Assembly (NCBI GenBank): GCA_964540005.1
Contig: CAZILN010000381.1
Span: forward strand, 1-15,834
Length of the DNA stretch: 15,834 nucleotides
Reading direction: 5' to 3'
DNA from: CAZILN01 sp964540005
Lineage (GTDB): Bacteria; Bacteroidota; Bacteroidia; Bacteroidales; SM23-62
Shown here: positions 9,265 through 15,834 of the stretch, piece after piece
Position numbering within the stretch: the first letter of the stretch is position 1
Layout: every line of letters begins with the position of its first letter
Notes under the pieces: model-generated
Database searches by the model: none
Told to the model about the DNA's origin: nothing
The model's input: the letters and a program-made list of their open reading frames with translations, nothing else
Program-made: the position numbers and the translations under genes

Positions 9265-11010
9265 ATGTTCTCCTGGAAAGAGGTCCTGATGGTACTTCTT
9301 CTGCTTTCCCTCCCCGCCCTCATCATTCTGTACATCATGTACAGGAAGCAGAAGATAAAAAACAGGGAACTGCGCAAATTTGAAAAAACACTCCAGTTCG
9401 ATGAGCTGGTATTGCTGCAATCACTCATAAACAACATGCCCGACCTGATATATGTAAAAGACAAGAACAGTAAGTTCCTTATTACCAATGACACTCATGC
9501 CAGGATGCTGGGACTGGATTCACCATCAAAAATGATAGGTAAAACTGATTTTGACCTTCATCCGCACGAGCAAGCCAATAACTATTTCCAGAGCGAAAAA
9601 GAACTGATGAGCAGTAAAAAACCTGTTATATCCAGGGAAGAAGAGGTTATGGACCATAAAGGGAATATAATGTACCTGTCGACCACAAAGTACCCCCTTA
9701 TTGATAGCAAAGGGGAATGCTATGGCCTGGTTGGGATAGGAAGGGACATTACTAACCGGAAAAAAGCAGAAATTCAACTGGTGGAACGTGCCGAGGAGCT
9801 GCAACATCTAAACAGCTTGCTTGAGAAAAAGCAGGAGGAGATCCTTCAGCAAACAGAAGAACTGCAGGCTCAGGCAGAGATCATGAATGCCACTAACCTT
9901 GAGCTCGAAAGAGTATCCCATGTTGCCAGGGAAACTGATAATGTGGTCCTGGTCCTCGATGCAGACGGAAAAATTGAATGGGCCAATGAAAGTTTCAACA
10001 AGATCTACGGCTTATCTATTGAGAAGTATATTAGTAAGCATGGTCCCAGTCTGCTGGAATCCAGTTTTAACAAAAACATTAAGGAAATATACAATAGGTG
10101 CAGGGAAACCGGCGAGTCGGTTCAATACGAAACAGAAACAACCGATAAGAACGGAGTTGCAAGGTGGGTCCAGACAACCCTCACCCCGGTGTTGAATGAT
10201 GAAAGAGAGATCGTCAGGTTTATTACCATTGATTCGGATATTACGGCCATGAAGAATGCACAGATAATGATCAATAAGCAGAAAGAAGAGATTGAAGCAC
10301 AGCGTGATGAGCTCCAGAAGCTTAACAATACAAAGGATAAATTCTTATCCATCATTGCTCATGACCTGAAGAATCCCTTCCATTCCATCCTGGGATTCTC
10401 CGAGCTGCTGGCTAAAAATACCGGTATTGAAGAAGAAAAGAAGGCGACTTACATACAACTGATCAATGAATCGGCTTTGTTCGCCCATGGTCTGCTTGAG
10501 AACCTGCTTCACTGGTCGAAATCCCAGACCGACCGTATTAAATATACTCCTGCCTCATTTGATATTTATGATCTTTTAACTGAAGTTCAGCACATTACTA
10601 CAGCCTCCATTGAGAAAAAGAACTTATCATACTCTTCAGATGTTCAAAAGGGCACAATTGTTTTTTCTGACAGGAATATGCTTAACACCATATTCAGGAA
10701 CCTTTTGACCAATGCCATTAAGTTTACTCCTGAAGGAGGGAATATCAGTATTACCCTGGAGGATATGGGAGAGAGATACGGAATAAGCATAAGTGACAGT
10801 GGTGTCGGTATAAAGAAAGAAGATATTGACAGGATACTGAGTGTTGAGGAATACCATACTACAACCGGGACATCAGGGGAGGCAGGAACCGGTCTGGGCC
10901 TTATTATTGTATCAGATTTTGTTAAACGGCACGGCGGAACGCTGAACATTGACAGTACACCAGGAAAAGGCAGCACATTTTCATTTACCCTTCCAAAGAA
11001 CAAATCCTGA
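9265..11010 (+). CDS. PAS-PAS sensor histidine kinase, membrane-anchored, orphan
   Basis: This 581-residue predicted kinase would autophosphorylate on a histidine in response to a signal. A single N-terminal membrane helix (about 7-26) is followed by PAS1 (about 50-165, with LIYVKDKNSKFLITND), a Glu/Gln-rich coiled coil (about 166-210), PAS2 (about 215-330), a second short coiled coil, HisKA with H366 in IIAHDLKNPF, and an HATPase_c domain with N box (NLLTNAIKFTPEGG), G1 box (SDSGVG) and G2 box (GTGLGLIIV). There is no periplasmic sensor domain, so the signal is probably intracellular or redox/ligand sensed by PAS. No heme or flavin ligand is evident. I chose ATG 9265 over an in-frame TTG at 9226, because the first hydrophobic helix follows it directly and a weak CAGG lies just upstream. 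No response regulator or receiver domain is present nearby, so the partner is unknown. Confidence 0.9.
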   Translation: MFSWKEVLMVLLLLSLPALIILYIMYRKQKIKNRELRKFEKTLQFDELVLLQSLINNMPDLIYVKDKNSKFLITNDTHARMLGLDSPSKMIGKTDFDLHPHEQANNYFQSEKELMSSKKPVISREEEVMDHKGNIMYLSTTKYPLIDSKGECYGLVGIGRDITNRKKAEIQLVERAEELQHLNSLLEKKQEEILQQTEELQAQAEIMNATNLELERVSHVARETDNVVLVLDADGKIEWANESFNKIYGLSIEKYISKHGPSLLESSFNKNIKEIYNRCRETGESVQYETETTDKNGVARWVQTTLTPVLNDEREIVRFITIDSDITAMKNAQIMINKQKEEIEAQRDELQKLNNTKDKFLSIIAHDLKNPFHSILGFSELLAKNTGIEEEKKATYIQLINESALFAHGLLENLLHWSKSQTDRIKYTPASFDIYDLLTEVQHITTASIEKKNLSYSSDVQKGTIVFSDRNMLNTIFRNLLTNAIKFTPEGGNISITLEDMGERYGISISDSGVGIKKEDIDRILSVEEYHTTTGTSGEAGTGLGLIIVSDFVKRHGGTLNIDSTPGKGSTFSFTLPKNKS

Positions 11011-11016
11011 ATCCCG

Positions 11017-11050
11017 CGAGCATAGTGACTTCGCCAAGTTCACAAGCTCG
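11017..11050. terminator. Imperfect hairpin between convergent genes
   Basis: In the 89-bp gap between the kinase stop and the dctM stop, CGAGC (11017-11021) pairs with GCTCG (11046-11050), and GTGACTT pairs with AAG-T-TCAC with one bulged T, closing a CGCC loop. An ATA/AA internal loop separates the two helices. No T-run follows on either strand, so it is not a classical intrinsic terminator. It could serve as an mRNA 3' end for one or both transcripts. This is seen by eye only. Confidence 0.3.
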
Positions 11051-11099
11051 ATCTCCATTGCTTGCAGCAGGGGCCTTCAATCATCAACCCGGGGTTAAT

Positions 11100-12395
11100 C
11101 TAAAAACCAAATAAATGGGGGATCCAGAGACTTAATTCCGGTATGAAAGTGACCAGCAACAGGATGGCAATCATGGCAATATAAAGGGGAATAAGTGGCC
11201 TTATAACACTCCCTATGCCTATATTAGCCACGCTGCATCCGACAAAAAGGAGTGTCCCTACTGGAGGAGTACACAAGCCTATGCTCAGGTTAAGCACCAT
11301 GATGATCCCAAAATGTATGGGGTCCAGTCCCAGATCACTTACAATAGGAAGGAATATCGGGGTAAAGATCAGTACGGCCGGGGTCATATCCATGAAAATA
11401 CCAACAAACAAAAGGATAAGGTTGATGATGATCATGATGGCGAACTTATTATCACTAAGCGCCAGCAGTCCGCTGCTTACCTCCTGCGGAATGTTCTCGT
11501 AGGACATGATCCATGACAGACCCATGGAGGTGGCTACCAGCAAAAGGACTATGGCGGTAGTACGTACTGTCCTCAGCAAAATATCCGGCAGATCCTTCAA
11601 TTTGATTTCCCTGTAAATAAAAGCCAGGATGAGTGTATAAACCACTGCAACAGCAGATGCTTCCGTTGCAGTAAAGATGCCGGCAATGATACCCCCGATG
11701 ACGATGATCAGAAGCAGAAGGCTCGGAATAGCGTCGAGAAACCGGATCACACTCCCCTTAAAACCTATTCTTTCCCCAACAGGATAATTTTTTCTGAAAG
11801 CATAGGCTGCCGCCACACCTGTAAGGGCAAGCCCGGTCAGGATGCCCGGTATATAACCGGCAATAAAAAGAGCCGCTATGGAAACTCCACCGCTTGCCAG
11901 TGAATAGACAATAAGAATATTGCTTGGGGGAATGGACAAACCTGTAGTGGCCGATGTTATATTAACAGCTGCACTGAAAGATTTGTCATAACCTTCCTCC
12001 ACCATCTTGGGTGTCATAAAACTGCCAATGGCCGATGCAGCGGCCGCTGCAGAACCGGAAATGGCACCAAATAACATATTGGCCATTATATTGACGAATG
12101 CCAGACCGCCTGGAAGGCGACCGACAAGCACCTTGGCAAATTCAATCAGCCTGATAGCAATACCGCCCCGGTTCATGATCTGTCCGGCGAGGATAAAGAA
12201 AGGTATTGCAAGCAGGGCAAAACTGTCAAGTGCCGTTGCCATCCTCTGTGCAAGGGTAGTAAAAGCAGGGACAGGCAGTATGCTTACAATCATGGTGAGA
12301 ATTCCTGAAATACCAATACTGTATGCAATGGGGACCCCGATTGCAATAAGAATGACAAAACTGATAACCAGCACCAATATTCCTGAGAGTTCCAT
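11100..12395 (-). CDS. dctM: TRAP transporter large permease, DctM subunit
   Basis: This 431-residue integral membrane protein is the ion-coupled transport subunit of a tripartite ATP-independent periplasmic transporter. Hydrophobic helices run throughout, about a dozen, matching the usual 425-450 residue family length. Family signatures include the N-terminal IGVPIAYSIGISG, the LDSFALLAIPFFILAGQIMNRGG segment, the AISGSAAAAASAIGSFMTPKM segment, IPPSNILIVY, and the C-terminal MVLNLSIGLCTPPVGT. It would work with DctQ and the DctP receptor to import an organic or sugar acid using a sodium gradient. ATG lies 9 bp after the dctQ stop, so the two are translationally close. It ends convergently to the sensor kinase. 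Confidence 0.95.
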   Translation of the reverse strand: MELSGILVLVISFVILIAIGVPIAYSIGISGILTMIVSILPVPAFTTLAQRMATALDSFALLAIPFFILAGQIMNRGGIAIRLIEFAKVLVGRLPGGLAFVNIMANMLFGAISGSAAAAASAIGSFMTPKMVEEGYDKSFSAAVNITSATTGLSIPPSNILIVYSLASGGVSIAALFIAGYIPGILTGLALTGVAAAYAFRKNYPVGERIGFKGSVIRFLDAIPSLLLLIIVIGGIIAGIFTATEASAVAVVYTLILAFIYREIKLKDLPDILLRTVRTTAIVLLLVATSMGLSWIMSYENIPQEVSSGLLALSDNKFAIMIIINLILLFVGIFMDMTPAVLIFTPIFLPIVSDLGLDPIHFGIIMVLNLSIGLCTPPVGTLLFVGCSVANIGIGSVIRPLIPLYIAMIAILLLVTFIPELSLWIPHLFGF

Positions 12396-12404
12396 TCTTT
12401 CTGT

Positions 12405-12881
12405 TTACTGAGCCAGATCAGGCATTTTATTAAATATTATATCATGCAGCGCATAAAAAAGTATAAAGAATCCGCTTAAGGGCAGGACCAGGTAGACGTA
12501 ACCAACAGGGATCTCAAGCGCGGAAGAGACCTGGTTGAGTTTATAGGAGATATAGACCAGCCGTATGCCTCCGAGTATCAGGACAATCAGGGCAAAGGCC
12601 CCTATCAGGCTATTGATAACCAGGTACAGATATTTTCTCCTGCTCAGATCGAGTTTGCGTGGCAGAAGATCAATGGCCAGATGGTCTTTCTGTCCTGTAG
12701 CATAGGCGGCACCGAACAATCCAACCCAGATCAGCAGGAATCCAGCCAGCTCATCGGTCCAGGAACTCGGTTCCTTCATAATATAACGGGAAATAACCTG
12801 CCAGATAACATCCAGTACGAGAATGGCCATGACAATGATCACAAAACGGGACAGTATCAGATCTGCGGTCTTTCGTATCAT
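12405..12881 (-). CDS. dctQ: TRAP transporter small permease, DctQ subunit
   Basis: This 158-residue protein has four predicted membrane helices and the DctQ signature region: the SRYIMKEPSSWTDELAGFLL segment, then LLIWVGLFGAAYATGQKDHLAIDLL. It forms the membrane complex with DctM. Its ATG overlaps the dctP stop in an ATGA (12878-12881 on the minus strand), which indicates coupled translation. The length is normal for the family. Order dctP-dctQ-dctM is the common TRAP arrangement. Confidence 0.93.
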   Translation of the reverse strand: MIRKTADLILSRFVIIVMAILVLDVIWQVISRYIMKEPSSWTDELAGFLLIWVGLFGAAYATGQKDHLAIDLLPRKLDLSRRKYLYLVINSLIGAFALIVLILGGIRLVYISYKLNQVSSALEIPVGYVYLVLPLSGFFILFYALHDIIFNKMPDLAQ

Positions 12882-13903
12882 AAGTGTGAGTTTGATATAG
12901 AGTCAGTTTGTTCCTCTGCCCTGATCCTGGTAATCAGGTCCATCAATTCGGGGATGGCTTCATATTCCTTGTATAGAGAGGCCACAGTGGCCGCAAATGG
13001 TTCTTTTGGAGGATATAATATTTGTACGCCAGCAGCTGCAACCGCTTCGAGGGATTCCTTTTCAGATTCGGCCCATAGCTTGCGCTGGAGGACCGCCGAT
13101 TCACGTGCAGCTTCCTGCAGCCAGCGCTGTTCCTCCTCACTCAACTGATCCCATATAATAGTACTGATAAGCAATACATCAGGTACTGAAGTATGTTCAT
13201 TGATCGAATAATATTTGCAGACCTCGTAGTGGTGGGAAGTATAAAAGCTGGGAGGGTTATTCTCGGCTCCGTCCACCACTCCGCCCTGCAGTGCCGTATA
13301 CAATTCTCCCCATGAGATAGGGGTGGGTGAACCTCCCATGGCACGGATCATATCTACGGCTGTGGGACTTTTCATTACCCTTATTTTCAGTCCGGCCAGG
13401 TCCTCCGGTTTCATGATCGGACGTTCCTTGGTATAAAAACTCCGGCTACCGGCATCATAGAAAGTCAGTCCCCTGAGCCAGTAATCAGTCCCGGAGGCAA
13501 GCAATTCATCCCCTATCTCACCATCCAGCACCCTGTATGAATGCTCCTTACTGGTAAAAATATACGGAAGGCTGAGGACCTTGTATTTGGGAGCGAATCC
13601 TTCCATCACCGCGGCTGATACCTTGGTCATGGCAAGACTGCCGATCTGAAGCAGTTCCACACACTGACGTTCAGAACCAAGTTGCTGGCTGGGATATATC
13701 TGTATGGTTAGCCTTCCTCCTGATTTCTGTTCCAGCCGTTCGGCCATATATGCCATGCCCTTATGAACGGGATGGGATACATCCAGGCCATGGGCCAGCT
13801 TAAGGACCTTTTCTTTATTTGAACTTCCACAGGCAAAAAGAAAGAGTGCCAGGATTAACATTAATCTGCATGAAACCGGTGAGCTTGGCAATTTGAAAAT
13901 CAT
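12878..13903 (-). CDS. dctP: TRAP transporter substrate-binding lipoprotein, DctP subunit
   Basis: This 341-residue protein is the extracytoplasmic receptor that captures substrate and delivers it to DctQM. ATG at 13903 gives a signal peptide with a lipobox (LFAC, C25), so it is predicted to be membrane-tethered rather than free in the periplasm. A TTG eight codons upstream is a poorer start. The fold shows the DctP pattern: LKLAHGLDVSHPVHKGM at the N-terminus, GLKIRV with the conserved carboxylate-binding R175, and GGVVDGAENNPPSFYTSHHYEV near 208-230. The GAENNPPSFYTS form is reminiscent of receptors for uronic or sugar acids, but that is memory-based and uncertain. It lies 120 bp after the serine hydrolase stop. 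Confidence 0.93.
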   Translation of the reverse strand: MIFKLPSSPVSCRLMLILALFLFACGSSNKEKVLKLAHGLDVSHPVHKGMAYMAERLEQKSGGRLTIQIYPSQQLGSERQCVELLQIGSLAMTKVSAAVMEGFAPKYKVLSLPYIFTSKEHSYRVLDGEIGDELLASGTDYWLRGLTFYDAGSRSFYTKERPIMKPEDLAGLKIRVMKSPTAVDMIRAMGGSPTPISWGELYTALQGGVVDGAENNPPSFYTSHHYEVCKYYSINEHTSVPDVLLISTIIWDQLSEEEQRWLQEAARESAVLQRKLWAESEKESLEAVAAAGVQILYPPKEPFAATVASLYKEYEAIPELMDLITRIRAEEQTDSISNSHL

Positions 13904-14006
13904 GGTGTCGTCTACGGATCTGAGCAACTAAGATAATATTAATTTATTTTCCAGGGATGTCTGTTCATACCAGAATCATTTAATAATGTCTTCGGGCTTC
14001 CCTAAT

Positions 14007-14019
14007 ACCGGACCCCGGT
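14007..14019 (-). other. Short GC-rich hairpin after serine hydrolase stop
   Basis: ACCGG and CCGGT form five base pairs around a three-base loop, starting 4 bases after the TAA of the serine hydrolase on the minus strand. No T-run follows, so it may be a weak processing or pausing element or chance. The 120-bp gap to dctP shows no clear TAnnTTTG-type promoter, so read-through into dctP is possible. Confidence 0.2.
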
Positions 14020-14023
14020 TGGA

Positions 14024-15589
14024 TTATGGAAGCTGATCTATCAATTCTCCCTTCAGTAACAGATCTTCTCTATCAGGACTGTTGCTGCTGCGGGTACTGA
14101 GTGACATGCTGTTGTTCTCAAACCGGCAGGTGAAGGTTTGTGTATGCGGACTTTCAATATACCTGAGTGTCAGGACCAGCTCCTGATCACTGTTCCAGCG
14201 GTAGCATCCTGCCACCTTATATGGTGACAGGCGGGTGATATCATCCGTGGAACCCGAGAGCAGTCCGGGACCTGGTTTGGCGGTTTCAGCCCTTAGCCAT
14301 TCACCTGATCCGAAAGCAAACACAAAACTGCCTGTATCTGTTGTTATTGACAGGCGGCATTTTTCCTCTTCAAAGCTCAGGCTGAGGCTTACAATATGAT
14401 TGGAATTTGAATCCATCTTAAACCCTTTATCCGAGATATGGCTTGCCAGGGGGGGATTATCTGTAGCTTTTTCGGCTGGCAGTGAAAGGAAAGATAATGC
14501 CTGAGTAAGCTTTTGTGCAGTGGCTTCATTTTCGGGCAGGACATCCGTTTTTATGGCTGGCAGCAGGTATGTCCAGACCAGGTTGAGTTCCTCCTGCATG
14601 TCTCCAGTTTCGGCAGTAAGAACAATTACGGCATCCTGTTCAGGCAGGATAATAATGAATTGACCATATGCACCATCAGCCCTGTATGAATTGTGTCTGC
14701 TTCTCCAGAACTGGTAGCAATACCCCTGCAGCCAGTCGCTCATGTCCTTTTCAGACCGGGTAAGATCAGGAGCCTGTTCTATTTTAAGTGTAGTTGCTTC
14801 TTCAATCCATTCAGCAGGCAAGACCTGCTGACCCTTCCAGCTTCCTTTCTGCAGGTATAACTGCCCGAACTTAGCCATGTCCTCTGTTCTGATCCTCAGT
14901 CCCCATCCACCGGTATTGATATCCCTAGGATCGGTTTCCCAGTCTGCATCCTGTATGCCAAGCGGCTCGAACAATCTTGGTGTGAGATATTCTAAAATTT
15001 GCTCTCCGCTCACTTCCTGCACAATTGCCGAAAGTACGTAGCTGCCAAGGGTGTTATAAAGAAAAAAACTGCCGGGTTCATGTACGATGGGCCAGGCCAG
15101 GAACGCTCTGACCCAGTTGGTATCCATGCTGATTGCCTTAAAGGTAGGGTCGGTATCATGTCCTGCTGACATGCTCAACAGATCACTAATTGTAAGCTCT
15201 GACAAGTAAGAACTGAGGGTATCCGGCAGGTCCCCGGGGAAGAATGAAATCACCCTGTCTGTAACTGAAATCAGATCTTCGTTTACAGCAAATCCAACCG
15301 CAGTGGAAGTAAAACTCTTGCTGGTGGAATACATAGTGTGCTTCAGTTCAGGTGCGTATGGATCCCACCATCCTTCTGCAATTACTTTTCCATGACGAAG
15401 GAACATGAAACTGTGTATCTCATGCTCGCTCTTTGATACGGCATCAAGGAAATCCAATATGTCTTCAGAGGAGACACCCTCAGCCTCGGGAACACTTCGG
15501 GGGAGTTTACTGTTCACCTGCTTGTCTGAACAGGCATTCAGTGTAAAAACCAGGATTAGTAGCGGAAGCAGGAATATTCGAGTAAGCAT
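14024..15589 (-). CDS. Beta-lactamase-fold serine hydrolase lipoprotein (class C / S12-like)
   Basis: This 521-residue exported protein belongs to the penicillin-binding/beta-lactamase fold enzymes, which include esterases, D-amino peptidases and transesterases. A signal peptide ends in a lipobox at C20 (LNACSDK). The catalytic motif is S88-T-S-K91 (MYSTSKSF). The second motif is Y178-N-T, where close relatives usually have YNS or YSN. A GYCYQFWR block and a DGAYGQF block follow, typical of this group; the latter probably takes the place of the KTG/HxG element. Residues about 365-521 form an extra beta-rich C-terminal domain, perhaps lipocalin-like. The chemistry is probably ester or amide hydrolysis; the substrate is unknown and a true beta-lactamase role is unlikely. 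It is first in the minus-strand block ahead of the TRAP genes, so it might release an acid taken up by the transporter, but this is only inference. Confidence 0.85.
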   Translation of the reverse strand: MLTRIFLLPLLILVFTLNACSDKQVNSKLPRSVPEAEGVSSEDILDFLDAVSKSEHEIHSFMFLRHGKVIAEGWWDPYAPELKHTMYSTSKSFTSTAVGFAVNEDLISVTDRVISFFPGDLPDTLSSYLSELTISDLLSMSAGHDTDPTFKAISMDTNWVRAFLAWPIVHEPGSFFLYNTLGSYVLSAIVQEVSGEQILEYLTPRLFEPLGIQDADWETDPRDINTGGWGLRIRTEDMAKFGQLYLQKGSWKGQQVLPAEWIEEATTLKIEQAPDLTRSEKDMSDWLQGYCYQFWRSRHNSYRADGAYGQFIIILPEQDAVIVLTAETGDMQEELNLVWTYLLPAIKTDVLPENEATAQKLTQALSFLSLPAEKATDNPPLASHISDKGFKMDSNSNHIVSLSLSFEEEKCRLSITTDTGSFVFAFGSGEWLRAETAKPGPGLLSGSTDDITRLSPYKVAGCYRWNSDQELVLTLRYIESPHTQTFTCRFENNSMSLSTRSSNSPDREDLLLKGELIDQLP

Positions 15590-15669
15590 AGCAGAATTTT
15601 TTAGTGATTTATTACTGACAGATAAAAATAAGGTTTTTCATAAAGCCTTTTACAGCAGGTTCTGAACTA

Positions 15670-15700
15670 TTTGTCAGCTGCCATTTATTTTATATATTTA
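15670..15700 (+). promoter_or_regulatory. Candidate Bacteroidota promoter for the sugar kinase gene
   Basis: TTTG at 15670-15673 is followed after 19 bp by TATATTTA (15693-15700), one base off the Bacteroidota -7 consensus TAnnTTTG; the spacing matches the known -33/-7 arrangement. A start near 15707 would give a leader of about 40 bases before ATG 15750. The gap of 160 bp separates divergent genes; no equally good match was found for the minus-strand gene. Confidence 0.45.
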
Positions 15701-15735
15701 GCAGAATCATAACAACAAGCTATTGCTAAATATAT
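15692..15735. repeat. Perfect 12-bp inverted repeat, candidate operator
   Basis: ATATATTTAGCA (15692-15703) and its exact reverse complement TGCTAAATATAT (15724-15735) are separated by 20 bp. Arm centres are 32 bp apart, about three helical turns. The left arm covers the candidate -7 element and the right arm ends 14 bp before the kinase start codon, a placement that fits a repressor site. The AT-rich ends lower the significance, but the TTTAGCA/TGCTAAA core is not simple sequence. Confidence 0.45.
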
Positions 15736-15749
15736 CAAACTGAAAATCA

Positions 15750-15834
15750 ATGTATTTACTCGGATATGACCTTGGTAGTTCTTCGGTAAAAGCCAGTATT
15801 ATCAACGCTGATTCCGGGCGCATATCTGCTTCAG
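15750..15834 (+). CDS. xylB: FGGY-family carbohydrate kinase, probably xylulokinase, 3' end outside window
   Basis: ATG 15750 opens a frame that stays open to the window edge (28 full codons). It encodes MYLLGYDLGSSSVKASI, with the phosphate-1 motif of the FGGY/actin-like ATPase fold (GYDLGSSSVK). Bacteroidota xylulokinases begin in this way. The predicted reaction is ATP-dependent phosphorylation of D-xylulose in the cytosol, feeding the pentose phosphate pathway; other FGGY sugars such as L-fuculose or L-rhamnulose cannot be excluded from so short a piece. It is divergent from the serine hydrolase, with a candidate promoter and inverted repeat upstream. Confidence 0.75.
   Translation, partial: MYLLGYDLGSSSVKASIINADSGRISAS

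Noticed and set aside
10644..11003. 119-codon minus-strand open frame within the kinase ATPase domain
   Set aside because: It mirrors the conserved HATPase_c coding region and is best explained as a shadow frame.
12681..13148. 155-codon plus-strand open frame across dctQ and dctP
   Set aside because: It is antisense to two well-supported TRAP genes and its low-complexity translation matches no family I know.
13925..13927. TTG as start of dctP
   Set aside because: ATG at 13901-13903 gives a normal-length lipoprotein signal peptide; the TTG only adds polar residues before it.
1..15834. CRISPR array, tRNA, rRNA, transposase or phage genes
   Set aside because: No regularly spaced repeats, tRNA-like cloverleaf, terminal inverted repeats with transposase, or phage-type proteins were seen.

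Overview
The window looks like part of a Bacteroidota chromosome, most likely from a free-living or marine polysaccharide degrader. This is inferred from three things. Lipoproteins have Bacteroidota-style signal peptides (SCG, LFACG and LNACS lipoboxes). Start codons mostly lack a strong Shine-Dalgarno sequence. A TTTG / TAnnTTTG-type promoter candidate precedes the last gene. No rRNA, tRNA, CRISPR array, insertion sequence or phage gene was seen.

Positions 1-9140 hold four co-directional plus-strand genes: a very large protein cut by the left edge (1-3288), a GH94 cellobiose phosphorylase (3335-5776), an AsmA/DUF748-like membrane-anchored protein (5788-7653) and a sulfatase lipoprotein of the iduronate-2-sulfatase type (7710-9140). 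The gaps are 46, 11 and 56 bp, so one transcript is plausible. The phosphorylase would split cellobiose inside the cell. The sulfatase would act in the periplasm or on the surface. The first gene is the most interesting item: aligned by eye it keeps the GH94 barrel landmarks, including the general-acid motif, but appears to lack most of the phosphate-binding residues.

Positions 9265-11010 encode a PAS-PAS sensor histidine kinase with no response regulator in the window. It converges on the minus-strand genes across an 89-bp gap that contains an imperfect hairpin.

The minus-strand block, in transcription order, is a beta-lactamase-fold serine hydrolase lipoprotein (15589-14024), then a complete TRAP transporter: receptor dctP (13903-12878), small permease dctQ (12881-12405) and large permease dctM (12395-11100). 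dctP and dctQ overlap by 4 bp, and dctQ and dctM are 9 bp apart. The receptor resembles organic-acid or sugar-acid binders. At the right edge, facing away from this block, is the start of an FGGY-family sugar kinase, probably xylulokinase (15750 onward). A perfect 12-bp inverted repeat lies in its promoter and leader. Overall the window combines intracellular sugar phosphorolysis, sugar desulfation, acid uptake and pentose phosphorylation, which fits plant or algal glycan use.
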